A stretch of DNA of 64,000 nt. It comes from an uncultured Granulosicoccaceae bacterium. GTDB lineage: Bacteria; Pseudomonadota; Gammaproteobacteria; Granulosicoccales; Granulosicoccaceae. The stretch spans positions 62,001 through 126,000 of the forward strand of contig CALGLE010000039.1 in the NCBI GenBank assembly GCA_937930305.1, written 5' to 3'. Positions 54,664-62,825 of this stretch are shown here, piece after piece. The position numbers were made by a program, and so were the translations under genes. Each line of letters starts with the position of its first letter. The first letter of the stretch is position 1. The notes beneath the pieces were generated by a model that did not search any database, had not been told where the DNA came from, and saw only the letters and a list, made by a program, of their open reading frames with translations.

Positions 54664-56988
54664 CTACGCGGCTGTGTCAAATTCATCGTTGTCAGCTGCC
54701 CCACTTACACTGTCCAAACCATGCAAAACAATTCGATTTCTACCCGATTGTTTTGCATGGTACATAGCCGAATCAGCAACCTTTAAAGTTGATTCTGCGT
54801 TATACGCATGGTCGGGGTATATGGCTATACCCACACTGACGGATATACTGGCTCGTTCACCATCAAAGTAAAAAGGATCCGACAACGATTCACAGATGTA
54901 TTTTGATACGTCTATCAGGGAATCGGAGTCTCCTATTCCATCTAACACGATGATGAACTCGTCTCCCGCCAGACGGGCTAAATAGCTCGCGTTTTGAAAT
55001 CGATTCGTGAGTACGGCATTTAGCCTTTTAGATACATCACACAGCAGACTGTCTCCGGCTGCATGACCAAAGGTATCATTAACTGCTTTGAAGCCGTCTA
55101 AGTCCAAAAACAAGACAGCCAATTGCTCACTACGCTTTTTCGCTTTTTTAAAGCGCTTATGCATCCACGTCTGAGCGTGCAATCGATTCGGCAAACCCGT
55201 CAATGTATCAATATTGGCTAAGCGTTCGAGTTTCTCATTGGTGGAACTCAGCTTATCTCGCTGCGCTGCCATTTCTTTGAGTAACGATCGGTTTCGTAAT
55301 GCATTCCCAAAACTATTGGCAATGGCATCAAAGTGGGTCAGATCCACACCTTCAGGGTCAATGTATAAAAAGCCATAGACTTTGCCACTGGAATACACCG
55401 GAACTTGGAGCATAAAATCACACGTGTATACGCCGAGATGTGTTCTTGGCAACAGCTGTTCAGTGGGATAGTCAGGCTGACTAACAAATTCAGCCTGCCC
55501 ATTAACCCAACTCAACATCAATTCAGATCTTTCATCAGGTTGCTTACCCGGTTTTTCGTATCTGACTGCAAAACAAGCTCGCACATTATTCGCCTCAAGC
55601 CAATCGCAAAGTATGCTTAATACATCGCGTTTTCGCGTACTAGAACTTAAATTACGCTGGGCTTCGGTGCTTTGAGCTAATCGCCGGCTATCTATAAATA
55701 TACTATCGATTCGCAGCGACCAAATTCTTTCACGAATAGACGCAATATAAAATTGAACTTCGATTGCATTTACCCGTGTTGTTGGGTCTTCTAAAAACGG
55801 TTGGCAAGCTTGGTCGAATATATGAGTGGCATAGCTCCACCATTGCATCGATTCACTATTAATACTCGGACTTAAGCGGTTAATTAATTGTTCAAAGTCT
55901 GTCGGGTTAGAATTGAGTGACCGCCAGAGCGACACGATAATATCCGATTCTTCAATATCTTGCGGTGATGCTACTTCGTCAAGCTCTTGAGACAAAATTT
56001 CGTTAAACAAATCGAAATGATCAATACCTGTTTGATTTAACATCGGCATATGACGACGCGTTGAGCTACGCACCACTAGCTCTGTTCCCACCTCAAATTG
56101 TTGTGCCGGCTCACCCGGGTGCTTAATTTGATAATACAAGGTATCCACTGCAATACTAGCCAGTTGATCCAGAGATTGGTTAATTGTCGTAATTGCTGGT
56201 AAGTGTTTTATCGCATCTTCGGTATCATCAAAGCCACTGATCACAATATCACTGGGAATGCGACGGCCCAGGGCACTAGCGGCTCTTGCGGCACCAAGCG
56301 CCATTGCATCATTGCAGGCCACTAGTGCATCAACGTCCGGGTTCTCTTTTAGGAGCCGCCACACCACATCGTACGTTTTATCCAAATCATATTCACCACT
56401 GACAAAGTGGCTTTCATCGATCGTGATTCCATGACTTTCCAATTCATGTCGATACACCTCTTCGCGCATTTCAGTGAATCGCTCACCATACACACCCCGA
56501 ATAAACGCTGGCTTTTTCACCTCTGCTTCGTTCAAGAGATGCTGCATCAGCTCCTGCATACCCGTTTGATCGTGAGTCGTCACCATCGTAACGTCTGGAG
56601 AACTGTCGCCAATGGCCACAAAGGGTAGGGTAAATTGATCAAGAAACTGCGCTAGCTTCTTATTTGCATAGCGATGACTCATCGCGCCACTTAAAGCAAT
56701 AATCCCCTTAATATCGTATCGATCAACCAGCTTGTATAAGCTGTTGCACGCAAAGTCATTAGGAGAAACGTCGGCATTAGCGACCAGATCATGCCCACAT
56801 ACACACACGACATTACATTTTCGAGCGCGCAACTCCGCTACAACCAAATCCACCATGGATTTTTGGTATCCAGTATACGCATTCAAAATAATGGCGACTG
56901 TGTCTTTCAAAAATTTTAATCTGCAGATAAAATTTGAAGAGGACACGCATTCGTGTCCGTAACCATTTAGCGGCGGATGGCGAAGCAC
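54664..56988 (-). CDS. LacI-like sensor with GGDEF domain
   Basis: This 774-residue cytosolic protein has the same layout as 13580-16735 without the EAL domain. A LacI/PBP-like ligand domain (about 30-310; DALVACNDAMALGAARAASA, ISGFDD) is followed by a helical part and a GAF-like region (about 450-565; YGFLYIDPEGVDLTHFDAI), and a GGDEF domain with AGDEF at 674-678 and LDLDGFKAVND. AGDEF variants are often active, but the RxxD inhibitory site is absent. The start is the GTG at 56988 or a later codon. A GGACACG-CATT-CGTGTCC hairpin lies just inside the frame. Confidence 0.84.
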   Translation of the reverse strand: MLRHPPLNGYGHECVSSSNFICRLKFLKDTVAIILNAYTGYQKSMVDLVVAELRARKCNVVCVCGHDLVANADVSPNDFACNSLYKLVDRYDIKGIIALSGAMSHRYANKKLAQFLDQFTLPFVAIGDSSPDVTMVTTHDQTGMQELMQHLLNEAEVKKPAFIRGVYGERFTEMREEVYRHELESHGITIDESHFVSGEYDLDKTYDVVWRLLKENPDVDALVACNDAMALGAARAASALGRRIPSDIVISGFDDTEDAIKHLPAITTINQSLDQLASIAVDTLYYQIKHPGEPAQQFEVGTELVVRSSTRRHMPMLNQTGIDHFDLFNEILSQELDEVASPQDIEESDIIVSLWRSLNSNPTDFEQLINRLSPSINSESMQWWSYATHIFDQACQPFLEDPTTRVNAIEVQFYIASIRERIWSLRIDSIFIDSRRLAQSTEAQRNLSSSTRKRDVLSILCDWLEANNVRACFAVRYEKPGKQPDERSELMLSWVNGQAEFVSQPDYPTEQLLPRTHLGVYTCDFMLQVPVYSSGKVYGFLYIDPEGVDLTHFDAIANSFGNALRNRSLLKEMAAQRDKLSSTNEKLERLANIDTLTGLPNRLHAQTWMHKRFKKAKKRSEQLAVLFLDLDGFKAVNDTFGHAAGDSLLCDVSKRLNAVLTNRFQNASYLARLAGDEFIIVLDGIGDSDSLIDVSKYICESLSDPFYFDGERASISVSVGIAIYPDHAYNAESTLKVADSAMYHAKQSGRNRIVLHGLDSVSGAADNDEFDTAA

Positions 56989-57072
56989 TCATAACATTAG
57001 GCTATTCAGAAAAGGTAACCAGCTCACAATATCGCCACCTATCAAGCTAATAGGAGGGGCAATCCGCATTTT

Positions 57073-58215
57073 CTAATGCAGGAGAACCTTTGAGTATTGG
57101 TCCACCATTTGATTGAGATCAAAATTTTTCAGGGCGTACTGCTGGGCGAACCGGCCCATCGCGACTCGTTTGTCCGGGTCGCCCGCTAAATCGGTAACCG
57201 CGTCAGCAAAAGCTTGCGTCTCTTTCGGTACCAAGATGCCACCACTTTGATCACCTAGTTTAGCTATCGCATCCTCACAGCCACCGGCACATGTCAGTAC
57301 CACGGGCGTTCCTGCAGCTTGGGCTTCCAACGCAGTTAATGGGTGCCCTTCTCTATCCGAAGATAATACAAAGATATCCAGGCCCGCTAAGATGCTTGGA
57401 ATATCCCGTCGAGCACCCAATCGAAATACCCGCTCACTAAGACCACGGGATTTTATGCCTTCATCAATGACATCCGCCAGTTCTCCGTCCCCAACGATAA
57501 GAGTACGTACATGCGGAGCAGAGTTTACCCACAGTGCAGCGGCATCTAGTAAGCGCATATGATTTTTCGCCTCAACCAAGCGACCGACCACACCAACAAA
57601 AACACAGTTGTCTTGCTGAGGTTGATCAACGTATTCCTGTAACCATTGAGCTCTTAGTGCCTCCCCCCCTGTGCCGTCGGCGTAAACAGAAGTTTCAATC
57701 CCGTTGTTGATCACTGATACTTTGTTGGAAGGCAATCCAATATCATCAATATAAAAACTTGCGGTGTCGTTCGATACGGCAACCAGTTGATGACAAGTAC
57801 GAATAAACAGCCGATCTAATCCCCTATAAAGTTTACTCTTCCAGGCATCGCGACTGTGCTCGGTTACGACGATGCGCGTTCGAGTGAACAACAACGCGAT
57901 ACGAACCCAAAGGTTCGCCGTGAACAAATGACTATTAACGGCGGCCGGTTGAATACTTAGAATTAATCGACGAAGTTTTCTTGGTAAACCGATATCAATG
58001 CCTGCTTTTTTGTTCAATAGATGGCGTTGTACACGATCGTCCAATCGATTCGCTAAGTCACCCCATTGAGTCAAACAGATCACATGCACGGTATGCCCAC
58101 GCTCAGCAAAGCGGTTGGCCATAGCCACCAACATTTGCTCAGCACCTCCAACCGTAAGCGCTTCAATAACAAAAACTAAGGGTTGGATTGGTGCGTTCTC
58201 TGATGGCGAATTCAC
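57073..58215 (-). CDS. GT4 glycosyltransferase
   Basis: This 380-residue retaining sugar transferase adds a sugar to a surface glycan or lipid. It has an N-terminal Rossmann domain (VGGAEQMLVAMANRFAERGH) and the GT4 C-terminal donor-binding part (VGRLVEAKNHMRLLDAAALW, VGDGELAD, SDREGHPLTALEAQAAGTPV). GTG start with AAGG upstream. It overlaps the stop of the preceding GT by 4 bp, so the two are coupled. The sugar donor is not evident. Confidence 0.88.
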   Translation of the reverse strand: MNSPSENAPIQPLVFVIEALTVGGAEQMLVAMANRFAERGHTVHVICLTQWGDLANRLDDRVQRHLLNKKAGIDIGLPRKLRRLILSIQPAAVNSHLFTANLWVRIALLFTRTRIVVTEHSRDAWKSKLYRGLDRLFIRTCHQLVAVSNDTASFYIDDIGLPSNKVSVINNGIETSVYADGTGGEALRAQWLQEYVDQPQQDNCVFVGVVGRLVEAKNHMRLLDAAALWVNSAPHVRTLIVGDGELADVIDEGIKSRGLSERVFRLGARRDIPSILAGLDIFVLSSDREGHPLTALEAQAAGTPVVLTCAGGCEDAIAKLGDQSGGILVPKETQAFADAVTDLAGDPDKRVAMGRFAQQYALKNFDLNQMVDQYSKVLLH

Positions 58216-59480
58216 GGTAATACCTTGCCTGGCACATACTGTTTAAACAAGCCCAGTAATTCTTCGATATTTCGGTTCTGATCAAATCGATGGCCTACTT
58301 TGCTGGCGGCGGCTTCACTGAGCTGCATCGCGAACTCAGGCTGATCAGCCAATCGCTTAAGCGCTGCAGCAAAGGCATCCACATCATCCGTGGGCACTAA
58401 TAATCCAGAGACACCGTCTTCCACCAGTTCCGGGATTGCGCTAACCGCCGTGGACACAACAGGTACTCGTAATGCCATTGCTTCAGCAATGACATTTGGA
58501 ATTCCATCCGGTGGTTGGCCAGGGATCATTCGCGGCGCTAAACAAAACACATCAGCAGCTTCTAATGTATTCAGCACATCAGCGAAAGCCATGCCGCCTC
58601 TTAATTCGATTAACGCCTCCAAGTCGCACTTTGTGATAAGAGCACGCAAATCGGATTCAATTGGGCCAGAACCCACAATTTGTAACGTAAAAGGCACACC
58701 CTGATCACGCAGCTGAGCGCAGGCCTCAATCAGTACATCGTGGCCTTTGGTCGGTACCAAGCGCCCAATACTCAATAATTTTAAGGGTGCATCATTGGCC
58801 CGATGATTAAATTTTCGATCTGGGGCGCGATCCGTAACACGCGGGTCTAAGCCGTGATAATTCAGGTGCACATCTGCAGGTTTTTCTAACCCTAACTGAG
58901 TTTGTAAGTGATTACAGAAATAGCCACTGCACACCACACTGAACTGATTGTCGTCCAGCTTTTTCGCTAAGAATCGATTTTTAGTGAAAATATCTTCCCC
59001 GTGTATTGCAGCGGACCAAGTCACATTGTGAATCGTTGAAAGATACCAGCACGCGGTAGTAGGAATGTTGGCCCAGTGTCCATGCCAGTGTGTCACACCG
59101 TGTTGTTTACCTACGTCGTAAAAATGCAACGTAAGAGGGAGAACCGCAAGATTCTTCAGCACTTCTTTTGGTCGATCTCGACCCCAAAAAATCACTTTCC
59201 CTATTGCTGATAGCGTTCGAAGCGGGTGTCGAAACAATGTTTTAAAGAACGCCAGAAAAGTCGTTACAGAAAACAAGCTGGCATAAGTGGTTTTATCACG
59301 TGACAGGTTGATCGCTTCATCAATGGTGATAGGGTCTCTGGGGAACTGCAAACTGTAGATGTGAAAATTCACACCATGGCGCTCTAAAGCAATCAGCTCG
59401 CGCAAAATGAACGTTTCGTGCAATTCGGGGAACATGGATATAACAATCCCCAATTTTGGGGATGAAGTGGTTTCTATCAT
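58212..59480 (-). CDS. GT4 glycosyltransferase (exopolysaccharide-type)
   Basis: This 422-residue GT4 enzyme resembles exopolysaccharide/colanic-acid transferases (WcaL-like): VISMFPELHETFILRELIAL, THWHGHWANIPTTACWYLS, SIGRLVPTKGHDVLIEACAQ and EAMALRVPVVSTAVSAIPEL. Its start overlaps the acyl-CoA synthetase stop by one base (TAATG). It works in the same transcription unit as the downstream GT. Confidence 0.88.
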   Translation of the reverse strand: MIETTSSPKLGIVISMFPELHETFILRELIALERHGVNFHIYSLQFPRDPITIDEAINLSRDKTTYASLFSVTTFLAFFKTLFRHPLRTLSAIGKVIFWGRDRPKEVLKNLAVLPLTLHFYDVGKQHGVTHWHGHWANIPTTACWYLSTIHNVTWSAAIHGEDIFTKNRFLAKKLDDNQFSVVCSGYFCNHLQTQLGLEKPADVHLNYHGLDPRVTDRAPDRKFNHRANDAPLKLLSIGRLVPTKGHDVLIEACAQLRDQGVPFTLQIVGSGPIESDLRALITKCDLEALIELRGGMAFADVLNTLEAADVFCLAPRMIPGQPPDGIPNVIAEAMALRVPVVSTAVSAIPELVEDGVSGLLVPTDDVDAFAAALKRLADQPEFAMQLSEAAASKVGHRFDQNRNIEELLGLFKQYVPGKVLP

Positions 59481-61216
59481 TAAGAGTTCTGCTGTTTCTT
59501 ATGCCATTCACGCAGCACATTGCGCTGCACTTTTCCAGTCGTGGTCATTGGCAAATCATCATAAAATTCGATCAATCGGGGATATTCGTAAGCGGCAAGA
59601 TGTTCACGAATATGAGCCTGCAATTCAGCTTGCAACATATCACCTGCTGGCACGCCATCGCGCAGCACAACGCACAATTTAACCACGTCGCCTCTAAGCC
59701 CGTCTGGGTCGGGTACGCCAATTGCGGCAACTTGCAGTACCGCTTCGTGTGTTAACGCACAGTTTTCAATTTCACCAGGCCCGATTCGATAGCCCGCGCT
59801 GCTTATTACGTCGTCTGCCCTACCCTGGAACCATAAATAACCATCCTCATCTTGATGACCAACATCGCCAGTATGGAACCAATCATCGGTGTATTTTTTA
59901 GCGGTGGCGCTTGGATTATTCCAGTAACCTAAAAAGTGAACGGGATCATCCCGATGCGCAACAATTTCTCCGGTTCTACCGTTTGCTAGCAAGTGCCCAT
60001 CCGGGCCCATGATAGCTACCCGGTGCCCTGGATAAACTTTCCCCATTGACCCAGGTTTCACCGGCATAAGAGCCGCGCAATTACCCATAAAGTAGTTGTG
60101 TTCCGTTTGGCCGCACATCTCATTGATGAGCACACCTAATTCGTCCTGCCCCCATTTAATTAAGGCTTCGCCTACGGTTTCACCCGCGCTCATAATGCTG
60201 CGTAACGACAAAGGATTTTGCGCTAAAACTTCGGGTTCTCGGCGAATCATTTTCAACGCCGTCGGTGGAATAAATGCGCAAGTGACACGATGTCGAGACA
60301 TCAACGAAACGACCAATTCAGTATTGAATTTTTGAAAATCCAATGCAACTACGGGCATACCGTAGTACCAAGCTGGTAACAACCCATCCAGCAGTCCGCC
60401 CGTCCAAGCCCAATCCGCTGGAGTAAACACAACGTCATCATCCTGCGGAAAACCATTGTGAGAGCATTCAAAGCCCGTCAGATTCCCTAGCAAAGCCCGT
60501 TGCGGAATTAAAGCACCTTTGGGGGGACCGGTTGTGCCCGAGGTATAAAGTAAAAATGCGGGATCGTCTGCGGCTGTGTCAACGCAACCTGCGTGCAATG
60601 GAGCCGCTTGCATTGCTGCCCAAAAACTGTGTTCCTGTTGCATATCATCCTCACCTAAGAGGCGCTCTGATGCACTACCTTGAGAATTTATCGGTACTGG
60701 TCCAGGTTCGACAACACGCAACACCGTGTGCAAATCAGGTAGGGATTCACCCAGCGATTTTATGAGCTCATAGCGTTCATTGGCCACAACAAGAAATGAT
60801 GCGCCACTGTCCTGCAAGCGATAGTGCAAAGCTTCATCACCAAACAATACCGACAACGGCAACGAGATAGCCCCAATACGTTGGGCAGCTATGTGCACCA
60901 AGGCTGTCTCCACTCGTTGAGGCAAAACAACCGCAACCCGATCCCCACGTTTTACACCCGCCCCTATCATCACAGATGCGAGACGAGATGCCGCAGACGA
61001 TAGTTGATCGAAGGTATATTGTTCACACCCACCGCGATCAGATTCAGCAATCAAAGCCAATCGGGCTTGACCGTTTGCATGGCGTTCACAGACCAGTTCG
61101 GCCACATTCAGACGCTTTGGAATGCGCCAAGTAAACTCGCTGTATACCTCATCGTAGGTTTGGCCCGCTTTTTTTGCGGTCAATAGGGGACAAATTGCTG
61201 GCACTGACTCCGTCAT
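59480..61216 (-). CDS. Acyl-CoA synthetase (AMP-forming)
   Basis: This 578-residue adenylating enzyme of the ANL family activates a carboxylic acid with ATP and CoA. The P-loop is LLYTSGTTGPPKGALIP; later motifs are GWNNP-like GYWNNPSATAKKYTDDWFHT, GDVGHQDEDGYLWFQGRADD and TGKVQRNVLREWHKK with the catalytic Lys. It resembles medium-chain or acetoacetate-type synthetases; the acid is not determined. The start at 61216 overlaps the upstream gene stop by 4 bp (ATGA); the frame is open further upstream but that is a shadow. Confidence 0.88.
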   Translation of the reverse strand: MTESVPAICPLLTAKKAGQTYDEVYSEFTWRIPKRLNVAELVCERHANGQARLALIAESDRGGCEQYTFDQLSSAASRLASVMIGAGVKRGDRVAVVLPQRVETALVHIAAQRIGAISLPLSVLFGDEALHYRLQDSGASFLVVANERYELIKSLGESLPDLHTVLRVVEPGPVPINSQGSASERLLGEDDMQQEHSFWAAMQAAPLHAGCVDTAADDPAFLLYTSGTTGPPKGALIPQRALLGNLTGFECSHNGFPQDDDVVFTPADWAWTGGLLDGLLPAWYYGMPVVALDFQKFNTELVVSLMSRHRVTCAFIPPTALKMIRREPEVLAQNPLSLRSIMSAGETVGEALIKWGQDELGVLINEMCGQTEHNYFMGNCAALMPVKPGSMGKVYPGHRVAIMGPDGHLLANGRTGEIVAHRDDPVHFLGYWNNPSATAKKYTDDWFHTGDVGHQDEDGYLWFQGRADDVISSAGYRIGPGEIENCALTHEAVLQVAAIGVPDPDGLRGDVVKLCVVLRDGVPAGDMLQAELQAHIREHLAAYEYPRLIEFYDDLPMTTTGKVQRNVLREWHKKQQNS

Positions 61217-61557
61217 TTTTTCGACTTCACTAGAAGCGCTGATGCCCCCACCAGAAAAGCGATCATCATTCCCATTCCCTCTCTGGCTGATTCTGTTTCC
61301 CACCAAACCTCTTGACGCCAAAAGCCCTGGGTTTTTGGCCAAAAGTGCACAACGCCAGCAGCCAGCGCGACCAATGCCACCCAAAGTAGCACCCGGCCCA
61401 GCCTGTTGGCGAAAATTCCGGGCTGCACGATGGCAACCAACATCATCAACGCTGGCAGGGAATAAATCCCCACCCACAGCGGCCCATCAGGGTCATTGTA
61501 TTGGACGACCATAAACAACAGCATCATCAACAGCAAACTGCTGTGCAGGATTCTCAT
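61213..61557 (-). CDS. TMEM220-like membrane protein
   Basis: This 114-residue protein with about four membrane helices resembles transmembrane family 220: MVVQYNDPDGPLWVGIYSLP is the typical block. Function unknown. It is the first gene of the tight minus-strand operon with the acyl-CoA synthetase and two glycosyltransferases. Confidence 0.75.
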   Translation of the reverse strand: MRILHSSLLLMMLLFMVVQYNDPDGPLWVGIYSLPALMMLVAIVQPGIFANRLGRVLLWVALVALAAGVVHFWPKTQGFWRQEVWWETESAREGMGMMIAFLVGASALLVKSKK

Positions 61558-61638
61558 GATGTGACCTTCATCGCATTCAGTGGCATGAATATATCATTGA
61601 CACTGGTTGACTGAAGTTTATGACTCTCATCGACCGCC

Positions 61639-62754
61639 ATGGCAAATCCAGAAAAATCTACCCGCATCTTCCACGCAAACTCGGTAGATCAAGACGAAAT
61701 ATCGCCCTCGTATTCGATACGCCGAACACGGCGAACACGCCGCGGCTCAGTGGCTGCCTGCGAATTGATTTACACAGAAAATTTATGGGCCGCTAGCAAC
61801 AATACACTTGTCGGTTCTAAAGCCTTGAGTAAATGGCAATCGGCCAAACACTGGGTCATTGTGACTGATGACGCCCATCGGGGTAGCGCAACACATATGC
61901 TGGGTGGGTGTGAGGCCATAGCTCAGGCTGATTCGGACATGGTGATGGTGAAGCCAAATTTGCTGTCGAAAACGCTATTGAACTTATCACCTGAAGAATC
62001 TATTGTTGTGCTCTTGGCAGTGGAGAATTTTGTTATTCCAGAATGTGTTCGTCAATTCGATACCTGGTTCACCACATGCGAATCCAACGATAAGGAAACC
62101 TCTCAAGTCAATCTGTTGTGGCTACCACACGATCGAGCTATGCAAACCTTACCCGCAGATACCGAATTGGATTCCCTTCCTTGGGCCTCGATGACAACGG
62201 TATGTGACCTCAGTAAGCTCACAAACAACCCAGCTCAAATTAAGTCCTCTTTAGTGACCATGCTTCGTTCAGCTGTTTTTATTGATGCACAATTTGCACA
62301 TTGGCTAGAAGGTAATTTAAGCGCGATGTCGGAAATCAATGAAGAACTGCATCGTCAGGCTATCATGCGAACTGCAAACGCTATGTTCACCATGAAACGA
62401 CGCCGCAGTGACGAACCCAATATCCCAATGTCGTTCACGCATACGGCCGCACTGCTATACACAACACGAGTGGACAACAATACGCCGCAATGGCAAATTC
62501 AAGCTCGCCAACTGATGCTGGATGTTCAATACGCGGTGGAAACGAATGGATTTAGTTTCAGTGCTGCGGAAAGAATTCAACGAATCATGACTTCGCTGCA
62601 ACTGATTGATGCGGCAAAGGATGCGAGTATTGTAAACGCCGAAGTTTCTGATCCTACCCAAGGATTTGAAGCTTTTCTAGTTCTAGACGACATAGGTAAC
62701 GCGATTATTTCCCAAGAATTGGATGTCGTTGCCTGGAAAAAAGTCACTCGATAA
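61639..62754 (+). CDS. Orphan cytosolic protein
   Basis: I do not recognise this 371-residue protein. It has a basic RRTRRTRRGS stretch near the N-terminus (residues 28-37), no signal peptide and no membrane helix. The first half looks alpha/beta, with HWVIVTDDAHRGSATHM and SIVVLLAVENFVIPE. The second half is helical. It is divergent from the TMEM220 operon and followed by the peptidase gene. Single-copy and unlinked to a pathway; function unknown. Confidence 0.6.
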   Translation: MANPEKSTRIFHANSVDQDEISPSYSIRRTRRTRRGSVAACELIYTENLWAASNNTLVGSKALSKWQSAKHWVIVTDDAHRGSATHMLGGCEAIAQADSDMVMVKPNLLSKTLLNLSPEESIVVLLAVENFVIPECVRQFDTWFTTCESNDKETSQVNLLWLPHDRAMQTLPADTELDSLPWASMTTVCDLSKLTNNPAQIKSSLVTMLRSAVFIDAQFAHWLEGNLSAMSEINEELHRQAIMRTANAMFTMKRRRSDEPNIPMSFTHTAALLYTTRVDNNTPQWQIQARQLMLDVQYAVETNGFSFSAAERIQRIMTSLQLIDAAKDASIVNAEVSDPTQGFEAFLVLDDIGNAIISQELDVVAWKKVTR

Positions 62755-62760
62755 AGCCAT

Positions 62761-62789
62761 TTGGTTTACAACCAAACAAAAGTTATAAT
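62761..62789 (+). promoter_or_regulatory. Possible promoter of the M20 peptidase gene
   Basis: TTGGTT (62761-62766) and TATAAT (62784-62789) are 17 bp apart. The TTTGGTT/AACCAAA hairpin lies on the -35. Only the -10 is strong. Confidence 0.4.
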
Positions 62790-62825
62790 ACAAGCCATTT
62801 ATCGCTTTTTAGTGACTACTGCCGC

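Noticed and set aside
61217..61477. N-terminal extension of the acyl-CoA synthetase
   Set aside because: It runs through the TMEM220-like gene in another frame; the ATGA overlap at 61213-61216 fits the shorter start.
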